Shown: one piece after another, positions 26,357 to 38,558 of the stretch | Layout of the letters: each line of letters opens with the position of its first letter | How positions within the stretch are numbered: position 1 is the first letter of the stretch | NCBI GenBank assembly: GCA_038501625.1 | Contig: JAZAYU010000062.1 | Coordinates: 3,510,460 to 3,574,459, forward strand | Direction: 5' to 3' | Length of the DNA: 64,000 nt | Source of the DNA: Corbicula japonica | Lineage: Eukaryota; Mollusca; Bivalvia; Venerida; Cyrenidae | The notes under the pieces: model-generated | The model's input: only the letters and a program-made list of their open reading frames with translations | The model's database searches: none | Told to the model about the DNA's origin: nothing | Translations under genes and position numbers: made by a program

Positions 26357-28641
26357 CATTATGGCATAACTTTTACGTTAATCGTCCGATGTTGATCGAT
26401 GTCGGACATATTCAACGAACAGTATCAAATCGGACATAATGCACGATATCAAATCAGACATAATCAATGAACAAAATGATATCAAATCATCTTGAAATTT
26501 TGTAACCATACACAATGGTAGCCTTCTTTTGTTTCTTTTCTTGTTCGTGCTGATTTAACTCCAGGAAATACTATTATGTATTTGTGTGCTTTTGCATGCA
26601 ACATGTTGATTAGTAGGTGGGTTGGAGTAAATTCACCAATGCCACTTGTAATTGTTTGTTTAGTCACTTCATAACTAATTTGAAATTTCCTTTCAACAGA
26701 CCTCCAACATTATTGATAATGTGGACAAATAAATTCTTAATTTCAATTAAATAGCTGTTGCATTTGGAGTTTAGGGCTGTCAGTGTCTTTGATGCAATAC
26801 ACCGGCATAGTTCATAACAGTAAATGAGCAGGAGTTCAGCAAAATTGTTAAGCGGGTGATTTAAAATAACTTTGTGGAGTTGTTTTTTAACATAATTTTA
26901 CTACGAAGCAGTGGATAAGGTCCCGAAATAAAGAAACTATGGTTTGACACCTTGTTCGCTTTTCAATGTTAAAGATTCATGTCAATGAAAACAATCTTTG
27001 TGTAACAGGTAAACATTTGCAACAATGTTAAAGACTGCAAAGAACGCAGTCTTTGTGTAACAGGTAAACTTTTAAAACAGGGCTATCGGTACTACAAGTT
27101 AGTAAAACGACTTGCAAGTTTTATCGTTGGTAGCCAGATTAAATTAAAAATACAATTTAGTTTAAAATCACTACTGCAACAAGATTTTTCTCACCTAGTG
27201 TTTTATAGAGATTTTATTTACAAATAGAAAAGGAATAAAAGAAATATCTTTTTTTTAATTTATTCTTAAAACAATCTGTAAATTCAAAATGGAAAAGCAA
27301 TGTGATATTACACAATGTTCTGGATGCTTTGCGGTTGACCCACTAACAGTGTATCGCTTTTAGCATAACGGTGAAAGGTTTTAATAAAGAGTTGATGATG
27401 GTATTTAGGAAATCTTGAAAAAGAACTTCTCGATCAGTTTTGTTTAATTGGCATACTTATAACAACATGCTCTCTTTCATTCTCTTCTTTTTCGCTGCGT
27501 GATGAGTCTGTGTTTTGTGAGTGTGGGGATTCCTGATATGCATCACTCTCTTACACTATCGGCTCATTACATTCACCTCTGTTATAGGCTGGGACTACTT
27601 TCAACGACTTTTACTTTAACTCAAAGAAATAGTTCATCAATTACACTTACAATAGCTTGGGTTTCTTCGGTTTCAATGAAAGATAGTGAAGATTTCAGTC
27701 ATTTGTTTTACCTCAAGCTTTCAATTTCATAATTTATGACTGTATAAAATAAGACTGTCGAGTTTGGTAAAAAATCTTGACATTGAGCCTTTCGCAGAGA
27801 TGTAAAGTGAGTGTAACGAACGACAACTCTGCGAAGGAGATTGGATATGCATATTTCACTTTTCCCCATCAAATTCTTGCCGATTTAACTTCATGTGATC
27901 TGGTCTCGGTGAGGTCATTGTGTGGTTACCAATTTCGCTGAATGATGTCATCATCTTGCTTTGTTTTGTATGTGTATTCTTATGCATGTTTATTTATTTA
28001 AATGTCCTGTATTTACTACCCACAGACGAGTTTTTATTGATAATTATACTAGAACAAGAACAAATATGCCCAAATTTACGACTTTAATCCAAACAGAAAA
28101 CGTAACTAAATTAAAAAATCTTAAGTAATTCTGCGCGAAAATAATTACATACTTCAAACAAATGCAATAAACATCTACTTAGTCATCTTGTTTTAATTAG
28201 AACTTGGAATATATGTTTGTTTATTTATTATTATTATTACTTTTGAAAATCAGTCTAAATGTACCTTTATGCATTTAAAATATACTGTTGTACTATAAAT
28301 CTGACAAAACGTAACGCTTTTGTTACGCTTGTGATTCTGTTTTTTTATTGTTCATATTGAATAAGATACTTATGTAATATATGACTTCATGTAATATAAG
28401 AAAGGTGAACTTTAACAAACAACTAGTTCGCATCCCCAATTCCCTTCTTGCTATCTCGTTTCGAGTAAGGAAGAACTAGTGGGATGGCAACTGATTGACT
28501 TATGATAGATAGATTGATTGATTAATTGAATGTTTGACTTGACTGTTTGATTGTGTTTTTTGTATGTTTGTACGTATGTTTGATGAATTGATTAAGCGAA
28601 TGACTAATGGATTAATTGATTTATGGATTAATTGATCTGTT

Positions 28642-28655
28642 GGTTGATTGATTGG

Positions 28656-28703
<48 letters not shown>
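28642..28703. repeat. (GATT)n microsatellite
   Basis: About fifteen GATT units with one interruption (ggtt). It lies within a longer degenerate stretch of 'gattgattaattg'-like sequence from 28500. Confidence 0.9.
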
Positions 28704-28705
<2 letters not shown>

Positions 28706-29699
28706 CACTTATTGTTAACTACATATCTATCATGTTTTCTTTATATTAATATTGTTTTATGCCGTCTTCGGAAATAATGATTCTTGTGTAATATAGTATG
28801 TTCAATCTTGTATATAATGCTGATGTTTCTCACGTCTAGTGGGACATTTTGCATATGTAAAATAAAAGTTGAAAGTTAAAAGTTAAAAGTTGAAGTTGCA
28901 TTCAACATGGGTGGATTAGTTGGGGTTAATTCACATAGAAAATTTTTAATTGTTTGTGCTCATGAGAACCTGTAGGGGCAAGTCACTTTAATTGCCGCAA
29001 GTGTTGGTTGGTTTTAGACCAGTTTAAACCCCTTGTGACAATATACTTTGCCATTGACCGTTTCAAGTGAAGATTTTAACTTATTGTGTAAAAGAATGTA
29101 CCACTATCAATTAACAGTATTGACTCGAAGTGTGAGGACATTTTTATTTAAGACAAAACCAAGATCTGTGATTTTGAATGGAGAAGAAGAGAGCGGTCAG
29201 TAGGATGCAAATGAACAAGACATTTGAATTTATAGAATATCCGCGAGTCAGTGACATAAGTGTAACTCATTATGTACATGTTTACAACTAGTATGCGTAA
29301 AAAAATGCACTGATTTTTGTAAGTTGTTTAAGCTCACCTTGCTACAAAGTAAGAATAATCTGTGATCAATCGTTAACATTCTTATGTCTAATTTAATATA
29401 CCGTGAAGAAGAACTAAATTAAGTCAACTGTATGAAAATATTTTTAAAGCCCTACTGTATGTGCAGGAATCATAATGCCGATAAAACGTTACTTTCCGTT
29501 CTTTTGAATCATTGGGTTAAAAAATCGAAAATGGCAGCCTCCATAAGAATTCTAAGAAATTCGAGATTTTTATGATTTACACTTTTCCAAAACAATATTC
29601 ATTGCGTTTCATGTTAAACCTTTTTTAAATATTCTCATTGTATTCATCATATGTGTGCTATGAACCATTGACAGTGATTTATTCACGGTAAAACTCAAC

Positions 29700-31501
29700 A
29701 TGAATAGACTTTGTGGCAACGTCGTTTGCCTCCCAAGGTTACCGGGCAGGTCGACCAGCGGAATGAATTTCATAAGCATGTATGAAATGCGAACTTGTGT
29801 AAAAGTCAATGTGGGCAAAATAACAGGAACCCATATATTGAGAAAATCTAAAGATGCAGTTGTCAAATTTCAAAGTACCAGTTCCACAACGAAAAACATC
29901 CCAAAGAAATTTCGAAAGCCGCTGCTACCATTTGAAACAGAAGCCTCAGCTGAGACAGACATTCTGTTATATGCTTGTCATAAAAAGGAAAGACTGTTTT
30001 TCTTGATATCAATGTCAGGGGTTTTCCTATTTTGTGTGTTAATGAACAGTTCAGAACTAATTTACAGGTATTTAGGACGAGTGAAAACAAAACAGGTGAC
30101 TGAACAACTTCCATGGTATTATTGGTGGAGAAAAATTAATTACGATTCACCACTATTTCGAAATGCAGCATCAGGAATGGTTATTTTATTCGGTAAGTCC
30201 AGGAACAGATACAATATTTATTGCATGGGCAAGTGTAGTTGCAGATTAGACAGCATCGATGTGTTGGCTGATCTAGATCTACTTGATAACATTGATAAAA
30301 GGCTTATCCATGTAGTAAATTTACAGAGGCTAATTTACAGAATTTCGCAACATAAATGATTTAATTTAAGGCATCGCCACACTCCTCCCAATCCTATTCA
30401 TCGATAAAATAAAAATCATCAAATCTCAGTAATGACAAAATGCCATTCAATGAAACTTTGCACAAATGAAGGTTACTAATGTATCTTTATTTTGCATATA
30501 GTAAGACAAAATAGAAAAGTAAAGAAACAAAGCTAGACCTAAAAACTTCTTGAATTCTATTTACATAAATTCACAAAAACTAGGCGATGCAGAACATAAC
30601 TTTAAATTCCCTCGTGAGCGCAATGATACTGACAAGAAAATGTTGTGTACTTTGTAAAAAACGTTCAACTATTAAAAGAGAAATCAGTGATTGTCATCCG
30701 TTTACGCGACCAGGAAATTGAAGGTCAAACACACTTTTACTAATATCTCGTAAAGTTTACATAAGTAAATCATGAGGACACAATAAATTGTTGTCAGTAT
30801 CATATTACTCATGTGGGCATTTAAAATGATGTTTTGTGTTCTTTAGTTTTTGTGAATTTATGTAAATAGAAGTTGAGGGAATTTTTAGATCTCGCTATTT
30901 TTCTTTACTTTTCTAATATGTCTTACCATCTGTAAAATAAAGATACATTAATAACATACACTTGTGCAAAGTTTCATTTAACAGCATTTTGCCGTTATTG
31001 AGATTTTGATAATTTTCTTTTTATTGATGAATAGAATTGGGAGGAGTGTGGCAGGCCCTTAAATTGCAGAATTTAGAAAAAAGGACTTGTTAATCAATAT
31101 TTCTAAGAATGAGGGCAAGCGTTGATACAGTGTTTTCTGATTCCATTATATACAGAAATAAAAATAGCAGAGATTTATTTTTGGTTACTAATGAGCATCT
31201 TTTTCATTCAGGAATCTTGGTTATGGCCTTTGGACTTGCCTATCCAGCTCGTATGATACGCGAGATTACTCTTTTAAAGGGAGGTGAAAAGATATTGCTA
31301 GAGACTTACCGGCCTTTTGGCTTCACAAAGAAAAGAGAAATAAGGCTCAAAGACATTTCTGCTCAGTGGGGACAAAAGGAAGCGAAAGATCATCTACCAC
31401 TCAAAGTGAGGGGCACAAGATTCCACTTCTTGGTTGATCAAGGAGGAATATATTTCAACAGACGACTATTTGATCAAACTGTTGGCTTGCATAGATTTTA
31501 A
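29700..31501 (+). CDS. TMEM223: TMEM223 homologue, two exons
   Basis: Exons 29700-30192 and 31212-31501 join in phase 1 across gt..ag to give 260 residues; human TMEM223 is about 200. The N-terminus is basic and fits a mitochondrial presequence. Two membrane segments are visible: about 99-121 (LFFLISMSGVFLFCVLMNSS) and about 157-177 (MVILFGILVMAFGLAY), the second spanning the intron. The C-terminal 'LPLKVRGTRFHFLVDQGG' and 'RLFDQTVGLHRF' are the family hallmark. TMEM223 is known as an inner-membrane protein linked to early cytochrome c oxidase (COX1) assembly; that role is inferred here. The intron holds a 697-bp foldback element (30366-31062) and a MITE scrap near 30219-30320. The start is the only ATG giving the presequence. 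Confidence 0.9.
30366..31062. repeat. TTAA long-TIR foldback element, copy 3, intronic
   Basis: Left TTAAGGCATCGCCACACTCC, right GGAGTGTGGCAGGCCCTTAA, with arms inverse for over 200 bp. It is the best preserved of three copies and fills most of the TMEM223 intron. Confidence 0.85.
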
Positions 31502-31611
31502 ACACACTGATTTTGTTTTAAATTGACAATGGTGATATGCGATACTTGAAGTGGTTAGACATGTTATCTGTTAATGACATTACAGATACATGTAGTATCT
31601 GAGTGATACCA

Positions 31612-31617
31612 AATAAA
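31612..31617 (+). terminator. TMEM223: Poly(A) signal of TMEM223
   Basis: AATAAA 110 bp after the stop codon, the first canonical signal on this strand. Confidence 0.6.
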
Positions 31618-31829
31618 AGATGTAGAAAATGGTAGCGGTGTTGTCTGTTCAAACAATACCGATATCGCTGGCTGTCTAGCCGACTGCAGTGGCATTGTCT
31701 GCTTGGCACTGTCTTGACACTATACAGTCCATGTTCATTCACAGTGATCCAAAGTTTTTGATAGACAAAGAAATATGTAAACATTTGTGATGTTAGATAT
31801 ACTGATGTATTGTCATGTCGTCCTTTCAA

Positions 31830-32040
31830 AGAAAAGGCGATAAATAAGGATCACTTTGTTTGTCCATCCATTGGTCTGACCATTACAAAAACTTAACTTT
31901 TGCTATAACATTGAAATTTCCTAATATTTCTTGATTGACTTTCAAAATATATTGCTTGTGATGATGCCAAATTCTTTAGGGCAAGGTCACATTATAATTT
32001 TAATAGAGTCATGTCCCTTTTTGTACTTGGATTTTTAATT
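31830..32040 (-). repeat. Reverse, diverged copy of the 14.2-kb tandem repeat unit
   Basis: Reads 'aaagaaaaggcgataaat', 'tttgtttgtccatccattgg', 'cctaatatttcttgattg' and 'gtcatgtcccttttt'. Each is the inverse of a motif in 14225-14790. Confidence 0.6.
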
Positions 32041-32277
32041 TTGACAAAGTACTAGAGGGTAACACAAGTGTTCAACTGAACACATCTAATTACACCCATC
32101 TAATTTATTATAGTTTGATAAATCAATATAGAAATTTGAATGAGTGTTGACTAGAAAAAATATTGCAGTTGTGGAGAATTTTCACAATACTTGAAATTTG
32201 TCAACTAATAAAACAATGTACTTTATTTTTTTAACCCCAAGTATATTTCAGTTGTATGAGAAACTTAGCAGAAATAC

Positions 32278-32475
32278 CATTTACTCCAGGAGATAGGGCT
32301 TTTATCCCATTGTTGACCAGTTTAGAACCTATAGATCAGCTTTGGATTCTATCAGCTAGCACATCTGTGTTCTCCAATAAAAAATAGATCCAGATCAGAT
32401 GGCACAGATGTGCTGGCTGATCTGTATCTCTACTGGTCTCTCAAGTGTGAAAGGTATATCAAGAGTTGAGTTAAT
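32278..32475. repeat. TTAA MITE, diverged
   Basis: Inner blocks 'gatccagatcagatggcac' and 'ggctgatctgtatctctac' are present; the ends are worn. Confidence 0.55.
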
Positions 32476-32794
32476 GTAAGCTAAACTGGGTAATGCCTTA
32501 AGATAGTTCAGCATTACTAAAAGTTCAGTTATATCCATGTTCATTTCATTATTACTCAAATCCAATTCATCCACAAGTACCAGTATTTAAGATACCTTAC
32601 TTTTAAAACAATGTTAACAAATATTGTTATGTTCACAAGCAAAATAATAACTTGATGAATTATAAATTTGGACACAGTATACCAGTCGTTAATATGTACT
32701 TGTGTAATTCTTTTTGGCAAGAACTCACCTGTTGATCTGCTGTCAACTTTGTTTATGTACATTTTTTAACAAGTTATTCAAACTTATATTAATC

Positions 32795-32935
32795 GTGCTC
32801 TATGAATGCTTCCTGGGTTGAAATCTGTTCTCACTGCAATTGTGGATTGGGCAAACTGTAGAATTCATCCCTAGTCGGATTTGAACCAGCAATCCCCCAA
32901 TCTGGAGCCTGATGATCTACTCCTAGGCCACCAAC
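32795..32935 (-). mobile_element. tRNA-derived SINE
   Basis: On the minus strand a pol III box A (TGGCCTAGGAG, 32930-32920) is followed 33 bp on by box B (GGTTCAAATCC, 32887-32877). No anticodon arm or acceptor pairing supports a working tRNA. Downstream body 'gactagggatgaattctac' runs to about 32795; the 3' limit is not fixed. Confidence 0.7.
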
Positions 32936-33320
32936 AATTTTTGAAGTTGGCATGTACAACTACTTTCTGCTCACTGTTGGTCAAAGACCTTTCAAAGTAG
33001 CAAGTGAGGAAGTTTTTCTTTTTGCCTGTACCAAAATGCTCATCTTTGGGTAGTGTGCACAATGATGCACCTAGGTACTTCACACTCATTTTGTTGATAA
33101 ATTTTAATTTTTAATTTACAATCTGAATACAGTAAAACCACTCATTTAAGGCCACCTTCATAATTTGAAGGGATATAAAACTTAAAATCTTTGCCAGACT
33201 TAACTTGCTTCTTAAAGTAAAAAAAAATATGGTCAAGAAATTTCAAGGATTCAAGAAATTTCAGTGTCGGGAATTTCAAGGATTTATCATTTAATATTAA
33301 GAATATATCAACTCTTACTG

Positions 33321-34411
33321 TCTGAATCAAGCTGTGTGTCTGAATGAAGCTGTGTGAGTGAATCAAGCTGTGTGACTGAATCAAGCTGTGCGACTGAATG
33401 AAGCTGTGTGACTGAATGAAGCTGTGTGTCTAAATGAAGCTATGTGACTGAATGAAGCTGTGTGTCTGAATGAAGCTGTGTGACTGAATGAAGCTGTGTG
33501 ACTGAATGAAGCTGTATGTCTGAATCAAGCTGTGTGACTGAATCAAGCTGTGTGACTAAATGAATCTGTGTGACTGAATGAAGCTGTGTGACTGAATGAA
33601 GCTGTGTGTCTGAATGAAGCTGTGTGACTGAATGAAGCTGTGTGACTGAATGAAGCTGTGTGACTGAATGAAGCTGTGTGTCTGAATGAAGCTGTGTGAC
33701 TGAATGAAGCTGTGTGTCTAAATGAAGCTATGTGACTGAATGAAGCTGTGTGTCTGAATGAAGCTATGTGACTGAATCAAGCTGTGTGACTGAATGAAGC
33801 TGTGTGACTGAATGAAGCTGTGTGTCTGAATGAAGCTGTGACTGAATGAAGCTGTGTGTCTAAATGAAGCTATGTGACTTAATGAAGCTGTGTGTCTGAA
33901 TGAAGCTATGTGACTGAATGAAGCTGTGTGTCTGAATCAAGCTGTGTGACTGAATGAAGCTGTGTGACTGAATGAAGCTGTGTGACTGAATGAAGCTGTG
34001 TGACTGAATCAAGCTGTGTGTCTGAATCAAGCTGTGTGTCTGAATGAAGCTATGTGACTGAATGAAGCTGTGTGTCTGAATGAAGCTGTGTGACTGAATG
34101 AAGCTATGTGACTGAATGAAGCTGTGTGACTGAATGAAGCTGTGTGACTGAATGAAGCTATGTGACTGAATGAAGCCATGTGACTGAATGAAGCTATGTG
34201 TCTGAATAAAGCTATGTGACTGAATGAAGCTATGTGACTGAATGAAGCTATGTGACTGAATGAAGCTATGTGACTGAATGAAGCTATGTGACTGAATGAA
34301 GCTATGTGACTGAATGAAGCTATGTGACTGAATGAAGCTGTGTGACTTAATGAAGCTTTTTGTCTAAATGAAGCTGTGTGACTGAATGAAGCTGTGTGAC
34401 TGAATGAAGCT
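33321..34411. repeat. 18-bp minisatellite with 144-bp higher-order period
   Basis: About 60 units of TGAATGAAGCTGTGTGAC, with variants at set positions (gtgtgtc, gctatgtg, aatcaag, taaatg). The variant 'taaatgaagctatgtgac' recurs at 33431, 33719 and 33861: 288 = 16x18, and 142 = 8x18 less a 2-bp deletion near 33838. On the minus strand one frame stays open as repeating SFSHIA/SFSHTA for 132 codons, a by-product of the 18-bp period. Confidence 0.9.
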
Positions 34412-34994
34412 CGGTCAAACAACATCAGATTATAACAATATGCTGATCAAGATTCAACTTGTTTATAAATTAAACAAGACCAACAGTCACATTATGGGAA
34501 TTTTATATTCTCATCTATACCCTAGGGAAAACAACAGTTACAATACTACTGTACATTAAATTTTGATATCAGAAAAATGTACAGTGTAGTCTCATGCATT
34601 TGATTGCAATTTATGTGTTATTCTTTCTTCCTTCTTAACTGAAACCTTTCTTACCAAAAAATTCAGTACAAATATGCGAACAAAAAAGAACCTTGATTTT
34701 GCGGGGATTTTGGTTTAATTATGCTCCTTACAAAGGTAAAGATATTAAATGATGGAATTAATCAATCTATTTGGAATTGTTTATTACATTTGGGGATTCA
34801 TTAGCTATAAATAATTTATACATTCTGTATCTTCTTTTATTACATCTACTCATATAAATTAATACAAACACAAATGAAGAAGGCAAAGTGAAGTGGAAAA
34901 AAAGTGACAACTGTTGTCAAACGTAATTTGTAACAAAAAAATTATTATAAACATCTTGATAATTTTTTCTCTGAATTGGTTCGCCTTGGACACT

Positions 34995-35100
34995 TTTTCT
35001 TTATCTTACTGGCAACCAGTGTAGATCCTCATCAACCTGCTCATACATGCAGTCTGAAAAGGATCTATACAGTTTGCTTCTTGGTCAGAAATATAGAATG
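34995..35100. repeat. TTAA MITE fragment
   Basis: Carries 'ccagtgtagatcctcatca' and 'gatctatacagtttgctt'; both ends are lost. Confidence 0.5.
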
Positions 35101-35490
35101 TAACAGTACCTAAAGGTGGCCATATAGGATTAATAATAACAGGGGTTACAATTCCTTACAATGTCTAATTTACAGGAGCTGGTATTATTATTATTATTAT
35201 AGCTAATCCAGCAAAATAGCTTCTTTGTAAATTCTCTGTACCAAAGGATAACTCAACGCATACAAGATTCTGTATAAAATTACTGGGCTCAGATCTAAGG
35301 ACACTTTTAGTAGGGGTGTAAAAACCAGTAATGTTTTAGAGGTGTCAATATTTTGGTATATACAAAGTGGTATTTAGGGATGCACTAATCCAGTGATAAT
35401 TTCCAAGATACATTATGAGCAGATTTCCACAATGCCAATTCTAGCATGACTTTATGCACTCAAGATTCGAAAAGGTCTAAACTATTTTAC

Positions 35491-35624
35491 TCTACCCTTT
35501 TCTCCATAGATACACCTTTATTGCCTGGGCGAACAGTGCAGATCAGCTAGTACATCTATACTTTCTCATCTGGATCTACACTGTTCGCCCATGCATTAAT
35601 AGGCGTTATGGAATAAAGGATTAA
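35491..35624. repeat. TTAA MITE with central deletion
   Basis: From 'tctacccttttctccatag' to 'ggaataaaggattaa'; the halves join directly without the centre. Confidence 0.65.
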
Positions 35625-36640
35625 ATAGCAAATAGGTCATGTTTTACGAAAACACCTATGAGAAATCAAATAATGCCACGCAAAGAAAAAAATATGTTTA
35701 TCAATCACGCATCTTTATCACAAAAGATTTACTCTATCACGGAAATGGTCTGGCATGTAAGAATCAACTTCGGTTACTTTCATAGTTTATTTGGACCAGA
35801 ATATTTTTACTAGTAAGTTAAAAGTATCAGCGTATTAAAAACTAATTTTATTAATATCAGATCTTCAGTCCTTTCCCGCTACTCTGTGAAAATATGCCTA
35901 TGTGATACTAGTAAAAGGCATATATATATAGATGGAGTAAAGGTATAAGATCCGTAACAGTAATCTTCAGACTTTCTGTACCTTTGGCAATAGCACCATG
36001 CAGTAAATACTCTGAAACAATGTTGATTTGCCGACTGGTTTCAATACTAAACTACTGCTCAAGATTGGTCAGTTAAGAGATGGAACTCACTTTCAACCAA
36101 TCAGCTGCTTAAGACTAAAGACTTGTATTCAATCTCAAATTTAAATTCTTGGATGACATTCGGTCTGAACAGTTTATAAATATGAGTCAATTCCCAATAT
36201 CATCAGGCTTAACTTGAGAAGTAATGCTTTAATGGTATAATGAACATACGCTACAGGTAAAAATAAATCTGAAAATCAGACATCTCCTGAAAATATGCCA
36301 TGTAACACACAAGTTTTTCATGTAATAATATAAACATTTAACAGATCTGTAAGTTTTAATACATGGAAATAGCTCTATCGTATATAATAACAAAGAAACT
36401 GTCATTTTGAACTCTCTAAATTTCATCTTCAAAAACAATACACAATATCGACATGAGTCACCTGATTTAACTTTGATAAAAACTGCACACAGTATGCACC
36501 AAAACATTAGCATAACCCAGAAATGCCATAGAAAATCAGTTTGGCACCATTTTTATACATGTATGCATTTTTTTCAGAATCCTATTAGAGTAAATTTTTA
36601 AATCCTATTTGTGTAAACCTAAGTTAAAACACTATTTCCA

Positions 36641-38558
36641 TCACATATCTAGCAACATGTTCCTGGGATCCTCTACTGATGACTTGATTTTCTTAAGGAA
36701 GGTTACAGCCTCTCGGCCATCAATAAGTCTATGATCATAGGTCAAGGCCACATACATCATCGGACGTATCTCAACCTGAAAAATACACACAATTTTTTTT
36801 TCAGCAGATTACTAGAATTTAACCCTTTACTCCAAACATACAGGTTTTATGGCTTGTGTGACTTGTGAAGATTCAGATCAGTTGGTGCTTTTTGATCTGG
36901 ATCAGAACAGGTCTCTTCTTGGTCAGAAATTATTTAATGAATCTGAAAGCAAACACTTTAGATTCTGATCAGATGGCACGTATGGATCTACACTGTTCTC
37001 CTATTTATAAAAGACACATTTAAGTTGCATCTATGGAGTAAAGGGTTTAGAAATATAAAATGGTTACGCGAGGATGTGTTGCCAGTCCGTATGTCAGCTG
37101 ACCAGAAGTGTAGGCCAGGGGTTTTAAGTCAAATAGCACAGTTAATATATCCTTACCCTTCCAAGTTTCAAGAGACCATTAATTGTTTTATTATACTGAA
37201 AGACTATCCAGTAAAAATGATTAAAAAATAATTTTGCATTCGTAATTGCTGTGATCTAATAATCTCATAACTGTCAACTTTGTTTATGGCATCGATAAAG
37301 AGGGATAAAAATAAAATTAAGTGATAGTAGCCAAAAGTTTCTCTATATGCTCAGATAACAATGGAAACATTTTAAAGTCTATAGTTAATTGTAATTCAGT
37401 TACGAGATTATTATTAAGTTTCCATTCTTATCAGATCGAGAATAAAATTATTATAAGTTTCCATTCTTATCAGATCGAGAATAAAATAGTATACTATCTG
37501 CTGTTCAATCAATATATAAAGTAAATTCCAAACTAGACTGTGTCTACCGGTCACTGATGCTCCCACAGCTACAACAACAATTGTTACAAAGGACCATAAC
37601 TCTGGTAAAAATGGTTGCAGGAAAAAATCTTTCTTCACCATCAACTACATATCCATTTATTGGGGGCATTAAAATAGTTACAATCATATTTCCATGCTTA
37701 CATTATAAATATATGTAAGCCACTCACCTTGCCATTGACTGCAACAGGTCTATCAAAGATCGCATGCATCCCTAAGATAGCGGACTGCGGGGGATTGATG
37801 ATTGGTGTTCCAAACATGCTGCCGAATACACCCCCATTTGAGATAGTAAATGTGCCACCGTCCATGTCTTCTATTGCTAGATCTCCCTTTCGAGCCTGTA
37901 AGAAATAAACAACTTCCAGTTTTGACACGTTTCAAAGGCTTGGTTCATGCAATAAAATATTGAAAAATAACAGTCTTCAAAATGAAGTTATGAAAGTAAT
38001 AATTTTCATACATTGTTTTTGTTAGATGATTATCCAAAAATAACACTCTTCAAAATGGAGTTATGACAAGTAATAAGTTTCATATATTATTTCATACAAT
38101 AGATGTTTTTGCATAAGAAAGTACAGTTCTGATTCAAGAAACCTAGAATCTGTACAGTGAAACCCTCATATTTAGACCACTCCAGGGACTGGAATTAAGT
38201 AGTCCTAATAATGGGGTGGTTTCATTCTGGGGTAGAAAGCAATATAAAAACATTACAGGGAAATAAAAATTGTGGTTTATTATTATGAGGTGGTCTAAAT
38301 AGCGGAGTGGTATTAATGAGGAATTTTTATGTAGTAACAATTATTGTTAACAATAGGCAGAGTGGAAACTGAAATGCTGTGCTATGGACTAAACTGACAT
38401 TTGCTGAGAGGTCCCACAGCTCCTAAGGTTTATCTCAGTAGGTCTTACTTGTGTAAAGTGACAGAAAATGTTACCTTTTCTCCCATTTCACTCATGGCTT
38501 TTTCAATTTCAGCATAATTCATACTTTCCACATTTCGTATCACAGGTACTACTAAGCC
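36641..38558 (-). CDS. DLST: DLST exons 11-13: catalytic core and C-terminus
   Basis: Exon 11 [20 protein letters not shown]; exon 12 ends DRPVAVNGK and holds [20 protein letters not shown]; exon 13 holds the HxxxDG active-site motif (HRLIDG) and ends PRNMLLDM, stop at 36643-36641. Confidence 0.97.

Larger units (their letters stand above)
21708..29699. other. Intergenic region between ZNF839-like and TMEM223
   Basis: It contains palindromes at 23571-23714 and 26206-26356, a poly-G run, the inverted repeat at 24308-25567 and a GATT microsatellite. 21708-22000 should include the ZNF839-like promoter, but no element can be named. The remaining A+T-rich stretches (22000-23570, 26400-28640, 28710-29690) show no gene or repeat I can support, apart from a short direct repeat 'gtgtaacaggtaaac' at 26999 and 27054. 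Confidence 0.6.
31502..36640. other. Intergenic region between TMEM223 and DLST
   Basis: Both genes end here (convergent), so the region should hold two 3' UTRs. It contains the reverse repeat at 31830-32040, MITE fragments (32278-32475, 34995-35100, 35491-35624), a SINE, the 18-bp minisatellite, and a worn palindrome at about 36030-36155. 34412-34990 and 35625-36030 show nothing I recognise. Confidence 0.6.

Noticed and set aside
29609..30114. Minus-strand frames of 83-85 codons opposite TMEM223
   Set aside because: They are antisense shadows of TMEM223 exon 1, which has clear family sequence and membrane segments on the plus strand.
32871..32935. Possible tRNA gene
   Set aside because: Box A and box B are present, but the acceptor and anticodon stems do not pair, so it is called a tRNA-derived SINE.
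33321..34411. CRISPR-like array
   Set aside because: Units are contiguous 18-mers without unique spacers, in an animal genome.
34027..34425. 132-codon frame of repeating SFSHIA/SFSHTA
   Set aside because: It follows from an 18-bp minisatellite whose unit is a multiple of three; the frame breaks at the 2-bp deletion and there is no promoter or splice context.
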